Shown here in pieces: positions 39,716 through 49,504 of a DNA stretch of 64,000 nucleotides. The position numbers were made by a program, and so were the translations under genes. The stretch is from Paraburkholderia sp. (GTDB lineage Bacteria > Pseudomonadota > Gammaproteobacteria > Burkholderiales > Burkholderiaceae), in the NCBI GenBank assembly GCA_004322045.1, contig SCRN01000010.1, forward strand, positions 62,001 to 126,000, read 5' to 3'. Each line of letters opens with the position of its first letter. Position 1 is the stretch's first letter. Below the pieces are notes generated by a model. The model had not been told where the DNA came from, did no database searches, and saw only the letters and a program-made list of their open reading frames with translations.

Positions 39716-41002
39716 ATGAGCGACACTCAACAAACCGCCGCGAGCGCGCAGTCGCGAAGCAACAACGGCAAGCGCAAGCGCCTGATGACGCTGCTCGTGG
39801 GCGTCATTCTCATCGCGGCGATCGCCTACGGCTTTTACTACTTCCTCGTCGCGCGCTTTCACGAGGATACCGACGATGCCTACGTCAACGGCAACGTCGT
39901 GCAAATCACGCCGCAAGTGACGGGCACGGTCATCGCCGTCAATGCCGACGACACGCAGACGGTCAAAGCGGGCGACCCGCTCGTCGTGCTCGATGGCGCC
40001 GACGCGCGCGTCTCGCTGCAGCAGGCCGAGGCCAATCTCGCGCAGACGGTGCGGCAAGTGCGAGGCATGTTCGTCAACAACGATCAGTACCAAGCGCAAA
40101 TCGCCCAGCGTCAAGCCGATCTGTCGCGCGCGCAAGACGACCTGCGCCGCCGCCTGACGATCGCGCAAACGGGCGCCGTCTCGCAGGAAGAAATCTCTCA
40201 CGCGCGCGACACCATGAAGGCTGCGCAAGCCGCGCTCGACGCCGCCGTGCAGCAACTCGCCTCGAGCCGCGCGCTCACGTCCAATACCACGGTTGCAACC
40301 CACCCCAATGTGCTGGCCGCCGCGGCCAAGGTGCGCGATGCGTATTTGAACAATGCGCGCAACACGCTGCCCGCGCCGGTGACGGGCTACGTCGCCAAGC
40401 GCTCGGTGCAGGTCGGCCAGCGTGTTGCCCCGGGCACGCCGCTGATGGCGATCGTGCCGCTCGGGTCGGTGTGGGTGGACGCCAACTTCAAGGAAGTGCA
40501 GCTCAAGCACATGCGCATCGGTCAACCCGTCGAACTGACGGCCGACGTGTACGGCTCGTCCGTCGTCTATCACGGCAAGGTCGTGGGCTTCTCGGCCGGC
40601 ACCGGTTCCGCCTTCTCGCTGCTGCCCGCGCAAAACGCGACGGGCAACTGGATCAAGGTCGTGCAGCGCTTGCCCGTGCGGATCGAATTGGATCCGAAGG
40701 AGTTGCAGGCTCACCCGCTGCGCATCGGCCTGTCGATGCAAGCGGACGTCGACGTCAAGAACGATGGCGGCACGCAGCTCAGCACCGCGCAAAACACCGT
40801 CTACCAGACGAACGTATTCGATAAGTACGGCGCAGAAGCCGATGCCGAGATCGCACGCATCATCGCCGAAAACGCCGGTTCGAGTGCGGGCTCGAACGCA
40901 GGCTCGAACGCTGGGCTCGCCCAGCAAAAGCAATCCGTGTCCAGCGCGCGTGCGCATTCGAGCCGCACCGCAACGGTCGCGAGCCGCGGCTCGCTGATGT
41001 AA
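39716..41002 (+). CDS. emrA: EmrA-type periplasmic adaptor protein
   Basis: 428 residues. One N-terminal membrane helix (LMTLLVGVILIAAIAYGFYYF), then a split biotinyl-lipoyl domain (DTDDAYVNGNVVQITPQVTG, AGDPLVVLDGADARV), a long alpha-hairpin coiled coil, and the beta-barrel (VWVDANFKEVQLKHMRIGQPVEL). The C-terminal ~60 residues are Ser/Ala/Asn-rich and repetitive. It links the MFS pump to the outer-membrane channel. Confidence 0.92.
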   Translation: MSDTQQTAASAQSRSNNGKRKRLMTLLVGVILIAAIAYGFYYFLVARFHEDTDDAYVNGNVVQITPQVTGTVIAVNADDTQTVKAGDPLVVLDGADARVSLQQAEANLAQTVRQVRGMFVNNDQYQAQIAQRQADLSRAQDDLRRRLTIAQTGAVSQEEISHARDTMKAAQAALDAAVQQLASSRALTSNTTVATHPNVLAAAAKVRDAYLNNARNTLPAPVTGYVAKRSVQVGQRVAPGTPLMAIVPLGSVWVDANFKEVQLKHMRIGQPVELTADVYGSSVVYHGKVVGFSAGTGSAFSLLPAQNATGNWIKVVQRLPVRIELDPKELQAHPLRIGLSMQADVDVKNDGGTQLSTAQNTVYQTNVFDKYGAEADAEIARIIAENAGSSAGSNAGSNAGLAQQKQSVSSARAHSSRTATVASRGSLM

Positions 41003-41054
41003 GCGGCGCGACGCTCATCGACACCACACCGAAGGAACCGAGGTCACTCGCCCA

Positions 41055-42614
41055 ATGGCTCAACCCCAAGTCCCGCACCCGCCGCTCACCGGTGCCCAAC
41101 TCGTGGTCGGCACGATCGCGGTGTCGCTCGCCGTGTTCATGAACGTGCTCGATACGTCGATCGCCAACGTTTCGATTCCGACGATCTCGGGCGACCTGGG
41201 CGTGTCCTCCGATCAGGGCACGTGGGTCATCACGTCTTTCGCCGTCGCCAATGCGATCTCGGTGCCGCTCACGGGCTGGCTCACGGAGCGGCTCGGCCAA
41301 GTACGCCTGTTCCTCGCGTCGATCGTGCTGTTCGTGATTTCGTCGTGGATGTGCGGGCTTGCGCCGACGCTGCCGTTCTTGCTCGTGTCGCGCGTCATCC
41401 AGGGCGCCGTGGCCGGCCCGATGATTCCCCTGTCGCAAACGCTTTTGCTTGCGAGCTATCCGCGCGCCAAAGCGCCCCTTGCGCTGTCGATGTGGTCGAT
41501 GACCACGCTGATCGCACCTGTCGCCGGGCCGATTCTCGGCGGCTGGATATCAGACAACATTTCGTGGCCGTGGATTTTCTACGTCAACATTCCCGTCGGG
41601 ATCATCGCGGCGATCACCACATGGGCCATCTTCCGCACGCGCGACTCGGTGATCAAGAAAGCGCCAATCGACTCGGTAGGCCTCGGCTTGCTCGTCATTT
41701 GGGTTGGGTCATTGCAGGTGATGCTCGATAAGGGCAAGGACCTCGATTGGTTCTCGTCGACGACGATCGTCGCGCTCGCGCTCACCGCGCTGATCGGCTT
41801 CGCGTTTTTTGTCGTATGGGAATTGACGGCCGATCATCCCGTCGTCGATTTGTCGCTGTTCAAGAAGCGCAACTTCACGGGCGGCACCGTCGCGCTATCC
41901 GTGGGCTACGGGCTCTATTTCGGCAATCTCGTGCTGCTGCCGCTGTGGCTGCAAACCTATATCGGTTACACGGCCACCGATGCGGGCCTTGTCATGGCGC
42001 CGGTCGGGCTCTTCGCGATTTTGCTCTCGCCAGTAACGGGCAAGTTCTTGCCGCGCACGGATCCACGCAAGATCGCCACGGCGGCATTCGTCGTTTTCGC
42101 GCTGTGTTTTTGGATGCGCTCGCGCTACACGACCGGGGTCGACACGTGGTCGCTCGCGATGCCCACCCTCGTGCAAGGGATCGCAATGGCGGGCTTCTTC
42201 ATTCCGCTCGTCTCGATCACGCTGTCGGGGCTGCCGGGCCATCGGATCGCGGCGGCCTCGGGGCTGTCGAATTTCGTGCGCATCATGTGCGGCGGTATCG
42301 GCACGTCGATTTTCACGACCGCCTGGGATCACCGTACGAGCTTTCACCACGCCCAACTGACGGAGCGTGCGAGCGCCTTCGATCCGACCTTCAGCCAATC
42401 GATGACGCAGCTCGGCTCGCTCGGCCTCGATACCTCGCAGCGCTACGGCATGTTCGATCGACTTGTGACGCAGCAGGCGGCCCAACTCGGCGTGAACGAC
42501 CTGTTCTATATCTCGGCCGTCATCTTCATCGTGCTGATCGCACTCATTTGGATTACGCGGCCCGAGCGCGCGGGCGGCGGGGATTCGAGCGCCGCGGCGT
42601 CGGCTGCGCATTGA
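41055..42614 (+). CDS. emrB: DHA2-family MFS drug exporter (EmrB/QacA)
   Basis: 519 residues, 14 predicted membrane helices. Signatures: MNVLDTSIANVSIPTISGDL in helix 1, WVITSFAVANAISVPLTGWL, and motif C GPILGGWIS. It is the proton-driven pump of the EmrAB-type system, exporting hydrophobic or weakly acidic toxic compounds. Last gene of the marR operon, ending 9 nt from the convergent truB stop. Confidence 0.94.
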   Translation: MAQPQVPHPPLTGAQLVVGTIAVSLAVFMNVLDTSIANVSIPTISGDLGVSSDQGTWVITSFAVANAISVPLTGWLTERLGQVRLFLASIVLFVISSWMCGLAPTLPFLLVSRVIQGAVAGPMIPLSQTLLLASYPRAKAPLALSMWSMTTLIAPVAGPILGGWISDNISWPWIFYVNIPVGIIAAITTWAIFRTRDSVIKKAPIDSVGLGLLVIWVGSLQVMLDKGKDLDWFSSTTIVALALTALIGFAFFVVWELTADHPVVDLSLFKKRNFTGGTVALSVGYGLYFGNLVLLPLWLQTYIGYTATDAGLVMAPVGLFAILLSPVTGKFLPRTDPRKIATAAFVVFALCFWMRSRYTTGVDTWSLAMPTLVQGIAMAGFFIPLVSITLSGLPGHRIAAASGLSNFVRIMCGGIGTSIFTTAWDHRTSFHHAQLTERASAFDPTFSQSMTQLGSLGLDTSQRYGMFDRLVTQQAAQLGVNDLFYISAVIFIVLIALIWITRPERAGGGDSSAAASAAH

Positions 42615-42623
42615 ACGCGCGTG

Positions 42624-43589
42624 CTATGCCGGCTTCGGCGCGCTGACGATCAAACGTTCCGGCGCAAGCACGCCGTCCGCCGCGCGTGCAACGCCGAGCA
42701 GTACGCCGTCTTCCTCGCGATAGACCCTGACACGCGCGTCGCCGCCCACCTCGCCCTGAGCACCTTCGTCGGCACGGATGGGTGGCAATTCGGACAGTCG
42801 AAGCCGCTGACCATGAAGAAAGCGCCTCGCATTGTCAGCGCCCAACCGCACGGCCGGGAACGTCGACAACAATGCATCGACCGGACGCAAGCACGCGTCG
42901 CGCGCAGCCGCGTCCATTCCCTCGAGCGTCTCGAGCGTGACGGCGTGCTCGAGCGTAAGCGCGCCCACGCCCGTGCGTCGTAGCGCAACGAGGTGCGCGC
43001 CGCACCCCAAAGCCGCGCCGATATCCTCGGCAAGCGTTCGCACATACGTGCCCTTGCTGCAAGTGACGCGAAACGTGACGTCCGGCAATGCAATGCCGAG
43101 CAGATCCAGCGCGTGAATGGTGACCGCTCTGGCGGCGCGCTCGACGACTTGGCCCGCGCGCGCATACTCGTAAAGCGGCTTGCCGTCTCGCTTGAGTGCC
43201 GAATGCATGGGAGGCACCTGCAAGATCGGCCCGCGAAAACCTGCGAGCGCGGCTTCGATGTCAGCCGCGCCGACTTGCACAGGGCATGTCTCCAGCACTT
43301 CGCCTTCCGCGTCTCCCGTGCTCGTGCGAATGCCGAGGCGCATCGTCGCCTCATAGGTCTTGTCGGCTTCGAGCAAATCCTGCGAGAACTTGGTCGCTTC
43401 GCCAAAGCAAAGCGGCAGCAGACCCGATGCAAGCGGGTCGAGGGTGCCCGTATGGCCAGCCTTTTGCGCGAGGTACAGGCGCTTGGCTCGGACCAGGGCG
43501 TCGTTGCTCGAGAGGCCGAGACCTTTATCGAGCAGTAAGACGCCGTCGAGCGCGCGACGCGGCACACGAGGACGTTGGGGTTGTTTCAT
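42624..43589 (-). CDS. truB: tRNA pseudouridine-55 synthase
   Basis: 321 residues. TruB motifs: LDGVLLLDKGLGLSSNDALVR, catalytic Asp in KAGHTGTLDPLASGLLPL (near 48), YEATMRLGIRTSTGDAEG, PLYEYARAGQ and SKGTYVRTLAEDIG. It makes pseudouridine 55 in the T loop of tRNAs. Downstream of rbfA by 58 nt in the conserved nusA-infB-rbfA-truB order. Confidence 0.96.
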   Translation of the reverse strand: MKQPQRPRVPRRALDGVLLLDKGLGLSSNDALVRAKRLYLAQKAGHTGTLDPLASGLLPLCFGEATKFSQDLLEADKTYEATMRLGIRTSTGDAEGEVLETCPVQVGAADIEAALAGFRGPILQVPPMHSALKRDGKPLYEYARAGQVVERAARAVTIHALDLLGIALPDVTFRVTCSKGTYVRTLAEDIGAALGCGAHLVALRRTGVGALTLEHAVTLETLEGMDAAARDACLRPVDALLSTFPAVRLGADNARRFLHGQRLRLSELPPIRADEGAQGEVGGDARVRVYREEDGVLLGVARAADGVLAPERLIVSAPKPA

Positions 43590-43647
43590 CGACGAATCAC
43601 TTAAAGAGCAGGAAGCCAGCCGAGACCGAGTGCTCGACCGTTCGCGG

Positions 43648-44016
43648 TCAGTCGTCTTTCGCGCGCGTAGCGTTCGCTTCGTCGATCAGACGCGACATTT
43701 CCACGCCCTTCTCGATCGATTTGTCGTAGTGGAAATGCAGCGTCGGCACGGTATGAATGTGCAGGCGCTTGAATAGCAAATTATGCAGATGGCCGGCGGC
43801 GTGATTGAGCGCCGTCTGCGTGACCTGCGCATCGCCCGTCAGCGTCGTGAAATAGACCTTGGCATGCGCGTAGTCGGGGGTGAGCTCGACGCTTTGAATG
43901 GTGACGAGCCCAATGCGCGGATCTTTCACTTCGCGCATGATGAGTTCGGACAGATCGCGCTGAATTTGATCGGCGATCTGAACGTTTCGGTTGGGAGAAC
44001 TGCGTTTCTTCGACAT
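43648..44016 (-). CDS. rbfA: 30S ribosome-binding factor A
   Basis: 122 residues from the ATG at 44016; an upstream open frame has no similarity. KH-like fold: [59 protein letters not shown]-type end (here [15 protein letters not shown]). RbfA assists 16S rRNA 5' end maturation and cold adaptation. It lies 158 nt after infB with an intrinsic terminator between them. Confidence 0.95.
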   Translation of the reverse strand: MSKKRSSPNRNVQIADQIQRDLSELIMREVKDPRIGLVTIQSVELTPDYAHAKVYFTTLTGDAQVTQTALNHAAGHLHNLLFKRLHIHTVPTLHFHYDKSIEKGVEMSRLIDEANATRAKDD

Positions 44017-44114
44017 GATGAACCCGCCTAGCGGTGAGGCCGCGCCTGTATGCGGCCCGGGGCGCATCGCACGCGAGCGCACGTGCCATGCACGCTCGCG
44101 CCGATGCGCCGCCA

Positions 44115-44157
44115 CAAAAACAACGGGGCGGAGAGGCTTGCCGCCTGCTCCGCCCCG
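44115..44157 (-). terminator. Intrinsic terminator between infB and rbfA
   Basis: On the minus strand CTCGGGGCGGAG...CTCCGCCCCG form a stem (44157-44148 with 44133-44124, 10 bp) followed by TTGTTTTTG, 18 nt after the infB stop. It divides the usually continuous operon. Confidence 0.75.
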
Positions 44158-44174
44158 AGCCGCGCGCTCGCGTT

Positions 44175-47057
44175 TTAGAGCGTGCGCGCGACTTCCGTGA
44201 CTTCGAACACTTCGAACTGATCGCCTTCGACGATATCGTTGAAGTTCTTGACCGACATACCGCATTCGAAGCCTTGCTTCACTTCCTTCACGTCGTCCTT
44301 GAAGCGCTTGAGCGAATCAAGCTCGCCCGTAAAGATGACGACGTTGTTGCGCAGCACGCGCACCGACGACGAGCGCTTGACGACGCCGTCGGTGACCATA
44401 CAGCCGGCCACCGCGCCGATCTTCGGCACCTTGAACACCTGGCGCACTTCGACCATGCCCGTGACGATCTCGCGCTTTTCGGGCGCAAGCATGCCCGACA
44501 TCGCCGCCTTCACCTCATCCACGGCGTCGTAGATGATGTTGTAGTAGCGGATGTCGATGCCGTTCGTCTCGGCCAATTTGCGCGCCTGGGCATCCGCACG
44601 CGTATTGAAGCCGATGATGACGGCCTTCGAGGCCGTGGCCAAGTTGACGTCCGATTCGCTGATGCCGCCAACGGCGCCATGCACGATCTGAACGCGAACT
44701 TCGTCGGTGGAAAGCTTTTGCAGCGCCTGAACCAACGCCTCTTGCGAACCCTGCACGTCGGCCTTGACGATGAGCGGGAGCGACTGGATTTCGCCTTCGC
44801 CCATTTGCTCGAGCATGCTTTCGAGCTTGGCCGCTTGCTGCTTCGCGAGCTTGACGTCGCGGAACTTGCCCTGACGGAACAACGCGATTTCGCGTGCTTT
44901 GCGCTCGTCAGGCAGCACGATGACTTCCTCGCCCGCGCCCGGCACTTCGGACAAGCCCTGGATCTCGACCGGAATCGAGGGACCCGCTTCCTTGGTTGTC
45001 TTACCCGTTTCGTCGAGCATCGCACGCACGCGGCCATAAGCACTGCCAGCGAGCACGACGTCGCCGCGCGAGAGCGTACCCGACTGCACGAGGATCGTGG
45101 CCACCGGGCCCTTACCCTTGTCGAGCTTCGCTTCGATGACGAGACCCTTCGCCGGCGCCGCCACGGGCGCCTTCAATTCCAGCACTTCCGCTTGCAGCAG
45201 CACGTTCTCGAGCAGATCGTCGATCCCCGCGCCCGTCTTGGCCGACACCGGGACGAACGGCGAATCGCCGCCGTACTCTTCCGGCACCACGCCTTCGGTC
45301 ACGAGTTCTTGCTTGACGCGCTCGAGATTCGCTTCCGGCTTATCGATCTTGTTGATCGCCACGACGATGGGCACGCCGCCCGCTTTCGCGTGGGCAATCG
45401 CTTCCTTCGTTTGCGGCATCACGCCGTCGTCTGCGGCCACCACGAGAATGACGATGTCCGTGGCTTTCGCACCGCGCGCACGCATGGCCGTGAAGGCCTC
45501 GTGGCCCGGCGTATCGAGGAACGTGATGACGCCGCGCGGCGTCTCGACGTGGTAAGCGCCGATATGCTGCGTGATCCCGCCCGCTTCGCCGGCTGCGACC
45601 TTTGCGCGGCGAATGTAGTCGAGCAGCGAGGTCTTGCCGTGGTCGACGTGACCCATGACGGTCACGACCGGAGGACGCGGCAGTTGCTCGGCATCGGTCG
45701 CCTCGCCTTCGACGAGCAACGCTTCCGGATCGTCCAGCTTGGCGGCAACCGCGCGGTGACCGAGCTCCTCGACGACGATCATCGCCGTTTCCTGATCGAG
45801 CATCTGGTTGATCGTGACCATCTGGCCGAGCTTCATCATCACCTTGATGACTTCCGACGCCTTCACCGACATCTTATGGGCGAGGTCGGCCACGGTGATC
45901 GTCTCGGGCACATGCACTTCGCGCACGATCGGCTCGGTAGGCGCTTGGAACGACGTGGCGGCATCCTGATGCTTGCCGCGCCCCTTCGGGCCGCCGCGCC
46001 AACCGCGGTCGACGCCGCCGCTCGAATCGCCGCGCGTCTTGATCCCGCGGCGCTTGGCGGCGTCATCCTGCCAACCGCCCTTGCCCGGTTGCTTCTTCTT
46101 ATCCGCGCCAGGGGCCGTGGAAGGCTGGGCCGTGGCCGGCGCAGCCGTTCCAGGCGTGCTCTTGCGCGCAGCAGCGGGCCGCGGCGCTTCGCCTGCCGGG
46201 CGCACGGGCTTGTGCAGCGTGCCCTTCGCTTCGGCGGCCTTCGCCGCTTCGGCCGGCTTTGCGACGGGCGCAGGCTCGGGGGCCTTTACCTGCGCCTTGC
46301 GCGGCGTGTTCATCATTTCGCGGATGGCGCGCGCCTCGGCCTCGGCCGCTTCGCGACGCTTGCGAATCTCTTCTTGCTCGGCGCGGGCCTTTTCGGCTGC
46401 TTCGCGCGCCGCATCTTCGGCCTTCTTGGCCGCTTCGCGTTGGGCGGCGCGCTCAGCGGCCGCACGCTCATCCTCGACGGCCGTGCGTTCCGCTTCCTCG
46501 CGAGCCGCGGTTTCGGCATGCTTGGTCGCCGTTTCTTGCTCGGCCCGCAGACGCTCGGCCTCGGCCGCGCGTTCGCGCGCCTGACGCTCCGCTTCCTCGC
46601 GCTCTAGCCGCTCTTGGCGCTCGCGCAATTCTTGCGCTTGCTGCTCGAGCAACTCCGCCTCGCGGCGCGCTTCTTCCTCGCGGCGCTGCAATTCGGCGCT
46701 CTCGTCGACGGCCGGTGCGGCTTCGGCGACCGCTTCCGCGGCGCCTTCGGTTGCCTCGTCGCGCTTGACGAACACACGTTTCTTGCGAACTTCGACCTGA
46801 ATGGTGCGAGCCTTGCCCGTCGCGTCGGATTGCTTGATCTCCGACGTATGCCGGCGAGTCAGCGTGATCTTGCGCTTATCGGTATCGGCCGAGCCGTGCG
46901 ACTTACGCAAGTGGTCGAGCAGACGCGCCTTGTCCGATTCGGACAAAGCATCGTCCTCATTCGCTTTCTGGACACCCGCCGCCTGAAGCTGCTCGAGCAG
47001 CACTCCGGCTGGCATTTTGAGTTCCGCGGCAAATTGGGCTACGTTGTTACTCGCCAT
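44175..47057 (-). CDS. infB: Translation initiation factor IF-2
   Basis: 960 residues. N-terminal IF2_N domain ([24 protein letters not shown]), a ~330-residue charged Ala/Glu/Arg-rich linker, a second IF2_N ([25 protein letters not shown]), and the GTPase core: G1 [15 protein letters not shown] near 465, [26 protein letters not shown], then C-terminal domains binding fMet-tRNA. It directs initiator tRNA to the 30S subunit. Follows nusA by 95 nt. Confidence 0.97.
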   Translation of the reverse strand: MASNNVAQFAAELKMPAGVLLEQLQAAGVQKANEDDALSESDKARLLDHLRKSHGSADTDKRKITLTRRHTSEIKQSDATGKARTIQVEVRKKRVFVKRDEATEGAAEAVAEAAPAVDESAELQRREEEARREAELLEQQAQELRERQERLEREEAERQARERAAEAERLRAEQETATKHAETAAREEAERTAVEDERAAAERAAQREAAKKAEDAAREAAEKARAEQEEIRKRREAAEAEARAIREMMNTPRKAQVKAPEPAPVAKPAEAAKAAEAKGTLHKPVRPAGEAPRPAAARKSTPGTAAPATAQPSTAPGADKKKQPGKGGWQDDAAKRRGIKTRGDSSGGVDRGWRGGPKGRGKHQDAATSFQAPTEPIVREVHVPETITVADLAHKMSVKASEVIKVMMKLGQMVTINQMLDQETAMIVVEELGHRAVAAKLDDPEALLVEGEATDAEQLPRPPVVTVMGHVDHGKTSLLDYIRRAKVAAGEAGGITQHIGAYHVETPRGVITFLDTPGHEAFTAMRARGAKATDIVILVVAADDGVMPQTKEAIAHAKAGGVPIVVAINKIDKPEANLERVKQELVTEGVVPEEYGGDSPFVPVSAKTGAGIDDLLENVLLQAEVLELKAPVAAPAKGLVIEAKLDKGKGPVATILVQSGTLSRGDVVLAGSAYGRVRAMLDETGKTTKEAGPSIPVEIQGLSEVPGAGEEVIVLPDERKAREIALFRQGKFRDVKLAKQQAAKLESMLEQMGEGEIQSLPLIVKADVQGSQEALVQALQKLSTDEVRVQIVHGAVGGISESDVNLATASKAVIIGFNTRADAQARKLAETNGIDIRYYNIIYDAVDEVKAAMSGMLAPEKREIVTGMVEVRQVFKVPKIGAVAGCMVTDGVVKRSSSVRVLRNNVVIFTGELDSLKRFKDDVKEVKQGFECGMSVKNFNDIVEGDQFEVFEVTEVARTL

Positions 47058-47152
47058 TCATTCCTCTTAATGCAAGGACTCATTCCTTGCGGTTAGCATC
47101 GGGTCACGCGATCGCAAGATCGCTGTCTAATCAGTGCGCCATGGTCATTCAC

Positions 47153-48628
47153 TCACTGGAACCAATGTTCACGTGCTTTCATGATCAACGCCTTAGCGGC
47201 ATCCTCTTCCATTCCAATCATTTCAACCAATTCGTCGACGGCCAATTCCGCTAGGTCGTCGCGCGTTTGGATTTGGTGCTCGGCCAGCTTCGCGAGCAGG
47301 TCGGCATCCATTCCATCGAGGCTCTTCAGATCGAGCGCCACGCCCTCGACCTTCTCCTCGTTCGCGATCGCCATCGTCAGCAATGCGTCGCGCGAGCGAT
47401 TGCGCAACTCATGGACGGTGTCTTCGTCGAACGCCTCGATTTCCAGCATCTCGTTGAGCGGCACGTAGGCAATCTCTTCGAGGCTCGTGAACCCTTCGTC
47501 GATAAGGATGTCGGCGACTTCTTCATCGACATCGAGCCGCGCCATGAACAAGTCGCGCAAAACGCCGCGCTCCTGGTTCTGCTTCTGCGCCGACTCGTCG
47601 GGCGTCATGATATTGATTTGCCAGCCGGTCAATTCGCTGGCCAGACGCACGTTTTGGCCGCTGCGGCCGATAGCGACCGCAAGCTCGTTTTCGTCCACGA
47701 CGACGTCCATCGAGTGCTTCTCTTCATCGACGACGATCGACTGGACGGAGGCCGGCGCGAGGGCGCCGATCACGAACTGGGCGGGATCCTCGGACCATAG
47801 CACGATGTCGACGTTCTCGCCACCGAGCTCGTTGCGCACCGCCTGCACACGCGAGCCGCGGATGCCGACGCACGTGCCGATCGGATCGATCCGCTTGTCG
47901 TACGCCACGACGCCGATTTTCGCGCGCACGCCTGGGTCGCGAGCCGCCGCCTTGATCTCGAGCAGGCCCTGCTCGATCTCGGGCACTTCCATTTCGAACA
48001 GCTTCATCAGGAACTCGGGCGCCGTGCGCGAAAGCTCGATCTGCGGGCCGCGCGCCGTGCGATCGACCTTGGCGATATAGGCGCGCACGCGGTCGCCCAC
48101 GCGCAGATTTTCCTTCGGAATCAGTTGGTCGCGGCGCAGCAGCGCTTCGACGCGCCCCGATTCGACGATGAAGTTGCCTTTGTCGAGGCGCTTGACCGCG
48201 CCCGTCATGATCTTTTCGCCGCGCTCGAGGAAATCGTTCAGGATCTGCTCGCGCTCGGCGTCGCGCACCTTCTGCAAAATCACTTGCTTGGCCGCTTGCG
48301 CGCCAATGCGACCGAACTCGATCGACGGGATCGGCTCTTCGATGTATTCGTCGATCTCGATATCGGGTTTTTGCTCGCGCGCCTCGAACAGCAAGATTTC
48401 CTGATCCGGCTCTTGCAGACCGGCTTCGTCCGGCACGACGCGCCAGCGGCGATACGTTTCGTGCTCGCCCGATTCCCGATCGATATGCACGCGAATGTCC
48501 ACGTCTTCTTCGAAGAGCTTCTTGGTGGCCGACGCAAGAGCGGCTTCGAGCGCAGCGAACACGACATCTTTATTGACGTTTTTTTCGCGCGCCAGCGCAT
48601 CGACCAGCATCAGTACTTCGCGACTCAT
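47153..48628 (-). CDS. nusA: Transcription elongation/termination factor NusA
   Basis: 491 residues. N-terminal RNAP-binding domain ([20 protein letters not shown]), S1 domain ([21 protein letters not shown]), KH1/KH2 ([29 protein letters not shown] in parts; [18 protein letters not shown]) and two C-terminal acidic AR-type repeats. NusA modulates pausing, intrinsic termination and antitermination. Its ATG overlaps the rimP stop by 4 nt. Confidence 0.97.
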   Translation of the reverse strand: MSREVLMLVDALAREKNVNKDVVFAALEAALASATKKLFEEDVDIRVHIDRESGEHETYRRWRVVPDEAGLQEPDQEILLFEAREQKPDIEIDEYIEEPIPSIEFGRIGAQAAKQVILQKVRDAEREQILNDFLERGEKIMTGAVKRLDKGNFIVESGRVEALLRRDQLIPKENLRVGDRVRAYIAKVDRTARGPQIELSRTAPEFLMKLFEMEVPEIEQGLLEIKAAARDPGVRAKIGVVAYDKRIDPIGTCVGIRGSRVQAVRNELGGENVDIVLWSEDPAQFVIGALAPASVQSIVVDEEKHSMDVVVDENELAVAIGRSGQNVRLASELTGWQINIMTPDESAQKQNQERGVLRDLFMARLDVDEEVADILIDEGFTSLEEIAYVPLNEMLEIEAFDEDTVHELRNRSRDALLTMAIANEEKVEGVALDLKSLDGMDADLLAKLAEHQIQTRDDLAELAVDELVEMIGMEEDAAKALIMKAREHWFQ

Positions 48629-49083
48629 TGTTTGCGGCTCCTAAAGTCAACCTGCGGGACAAGGCGTGCTCGGTCCATGTCCGCGAGCGTGAAATCGAGC
48701 ATCGCGGCACCCTCCTTCCCTTCGAATTCCAAACCCACCGTTTCCCCGTTCGGCGCATGCAGGATGCCCCGGTACGTCTTGCGCCCGTTCAACGGTTTTT
48801 TCAATGTCACGACCGCCTCGCTGCCCGCGAAGCGCAAGAAATCCGCCAACTTCTTGAGCGGGCGATCCAGTCCCGGCGACGACACTTCGAGCCGTTCGTA
48901 GTCGATGTTCTCAACCGTCAGAACGTGCTGGAGCTGACGCGTGACCTTTTCGCAATCCTCGATCGCAATACCTGCGGGCTGGTCGATATAGACGCACAAC
49001 ATGCCGCGCCCAGTGCGTTCGAGGTCCACGAGCTCATAGCCCATGCCAGAGACCGTGGTTTCTATCAGTTCCGTCAGTTGCAC
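48625..49083 (-). CDS. rimP: Ribosome maturation factor RimP
   Basis: 152 residues from a GTG at 49083 with AGAGGGC upstream; homologues start [10 protein letters not shown], and a longer frame to 49116 is not preferred. Signatures [53 protein letters not shown]. RimP acts in 30S assembly. First gene of rimP-nusA-infB, translationally coupled to nusA. Confidence 0.95.
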   Translation of the reverse strand: MQLTELIETTVSGMGYELVDLERTGRGMLCVYIDQPAGIAIEDCEKVTRQLQHVLTVENIDYERLEVSSPGLDRPLKKLADFLRFAGSEAVVTLKKPLNGRKTYRGILHAPNGETVGLEFEGKEGAAMLDFTLADMDRARLVPQVDFRSRKQ

Positions 49084-49193
49084 AGTGCCCTCTAAGATGT
49101 TCGCGCGGACGCGCAAGCACCCAACGGGCCGCGCGCCGCGCCATGCCGGCGCGCGAAAAGGTATAGCTTGCGGAGATGCCGAACCGTTACCGC

Positions 49194-49219
49194 CAAAAAA
49201 AAATGGGCTTCACGCCCAT
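49194..49219 (-). terminator. Intrinsic terminator in the rimP leader (putative attenuator)
   Basis: On the minus strand ATGGGC-GTGAA-GCCCAT (49219-49203) is followed at once by nine T residues. It lies 285 nt after the rluB stop and 110 nt before the rimP start, but downstream of the candidate rimP promoter at 49283-49311. It may simply end rluB, but its place makes it a likely attenuator for rimP-nusA-infB. Confidence 0.7.
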
Positions 49220-49282
49220 CATCTTCTTTACCGGTGGTCGCATCTGAGCCGCACAGAAAGCCGCACGCCCAGCGACTTTGTG

Positions 49283-49311
49283 AGTTTAGCATTTTTCGCC
49301 GCGCGTTGCAA
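49283..49311 (-). promoter_or_regulatory. Candidate promoter of rimP-nusA-infB
   Basis: Minus strand: -35 TTGCAA (49311-49306), 17-bp spacer, extended -10 TGCTAAACT (-10 hexamer 49288-49283). Predicted start near 49276 gives a leader of about 190 nt that contains the terminator at 49194-49219. Confidence 0.55.
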
Positions 49312-49504
49312 AGGAGAGCGGCCAGCGTGCGCTGCCCCCCGGCCAGCGATAGGGCTGCAATGAGCACGACTTTCGAATAAGACGCAGGGTTCGCATCGGA
49401 ACACGCGTCGGCGCCCGCCTCGATACGCGCATGCGCGCATGCAACGGTGCGAGGCCCTGGCTGCGCCCGGGCCTCGCGCGACATCGACATACATGAGAAA
49501 TGCG
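49312..49504. other. Spacer between rluB and the rimP promoter
   Basis: About 190 bp with no supported gene. A GC-rich inverted repeat around 49452-49480 (GGCCCGGG/GGGCC-type) could form a structure at the rluB 3' end. Confidence 0.3.

Noticed and set aside
44034-46607. 857-residue open frame opposite infB
   Set aside because: Antisense shadow rich in Arg, Leu and His, with no recognisable domain; infB is certain.
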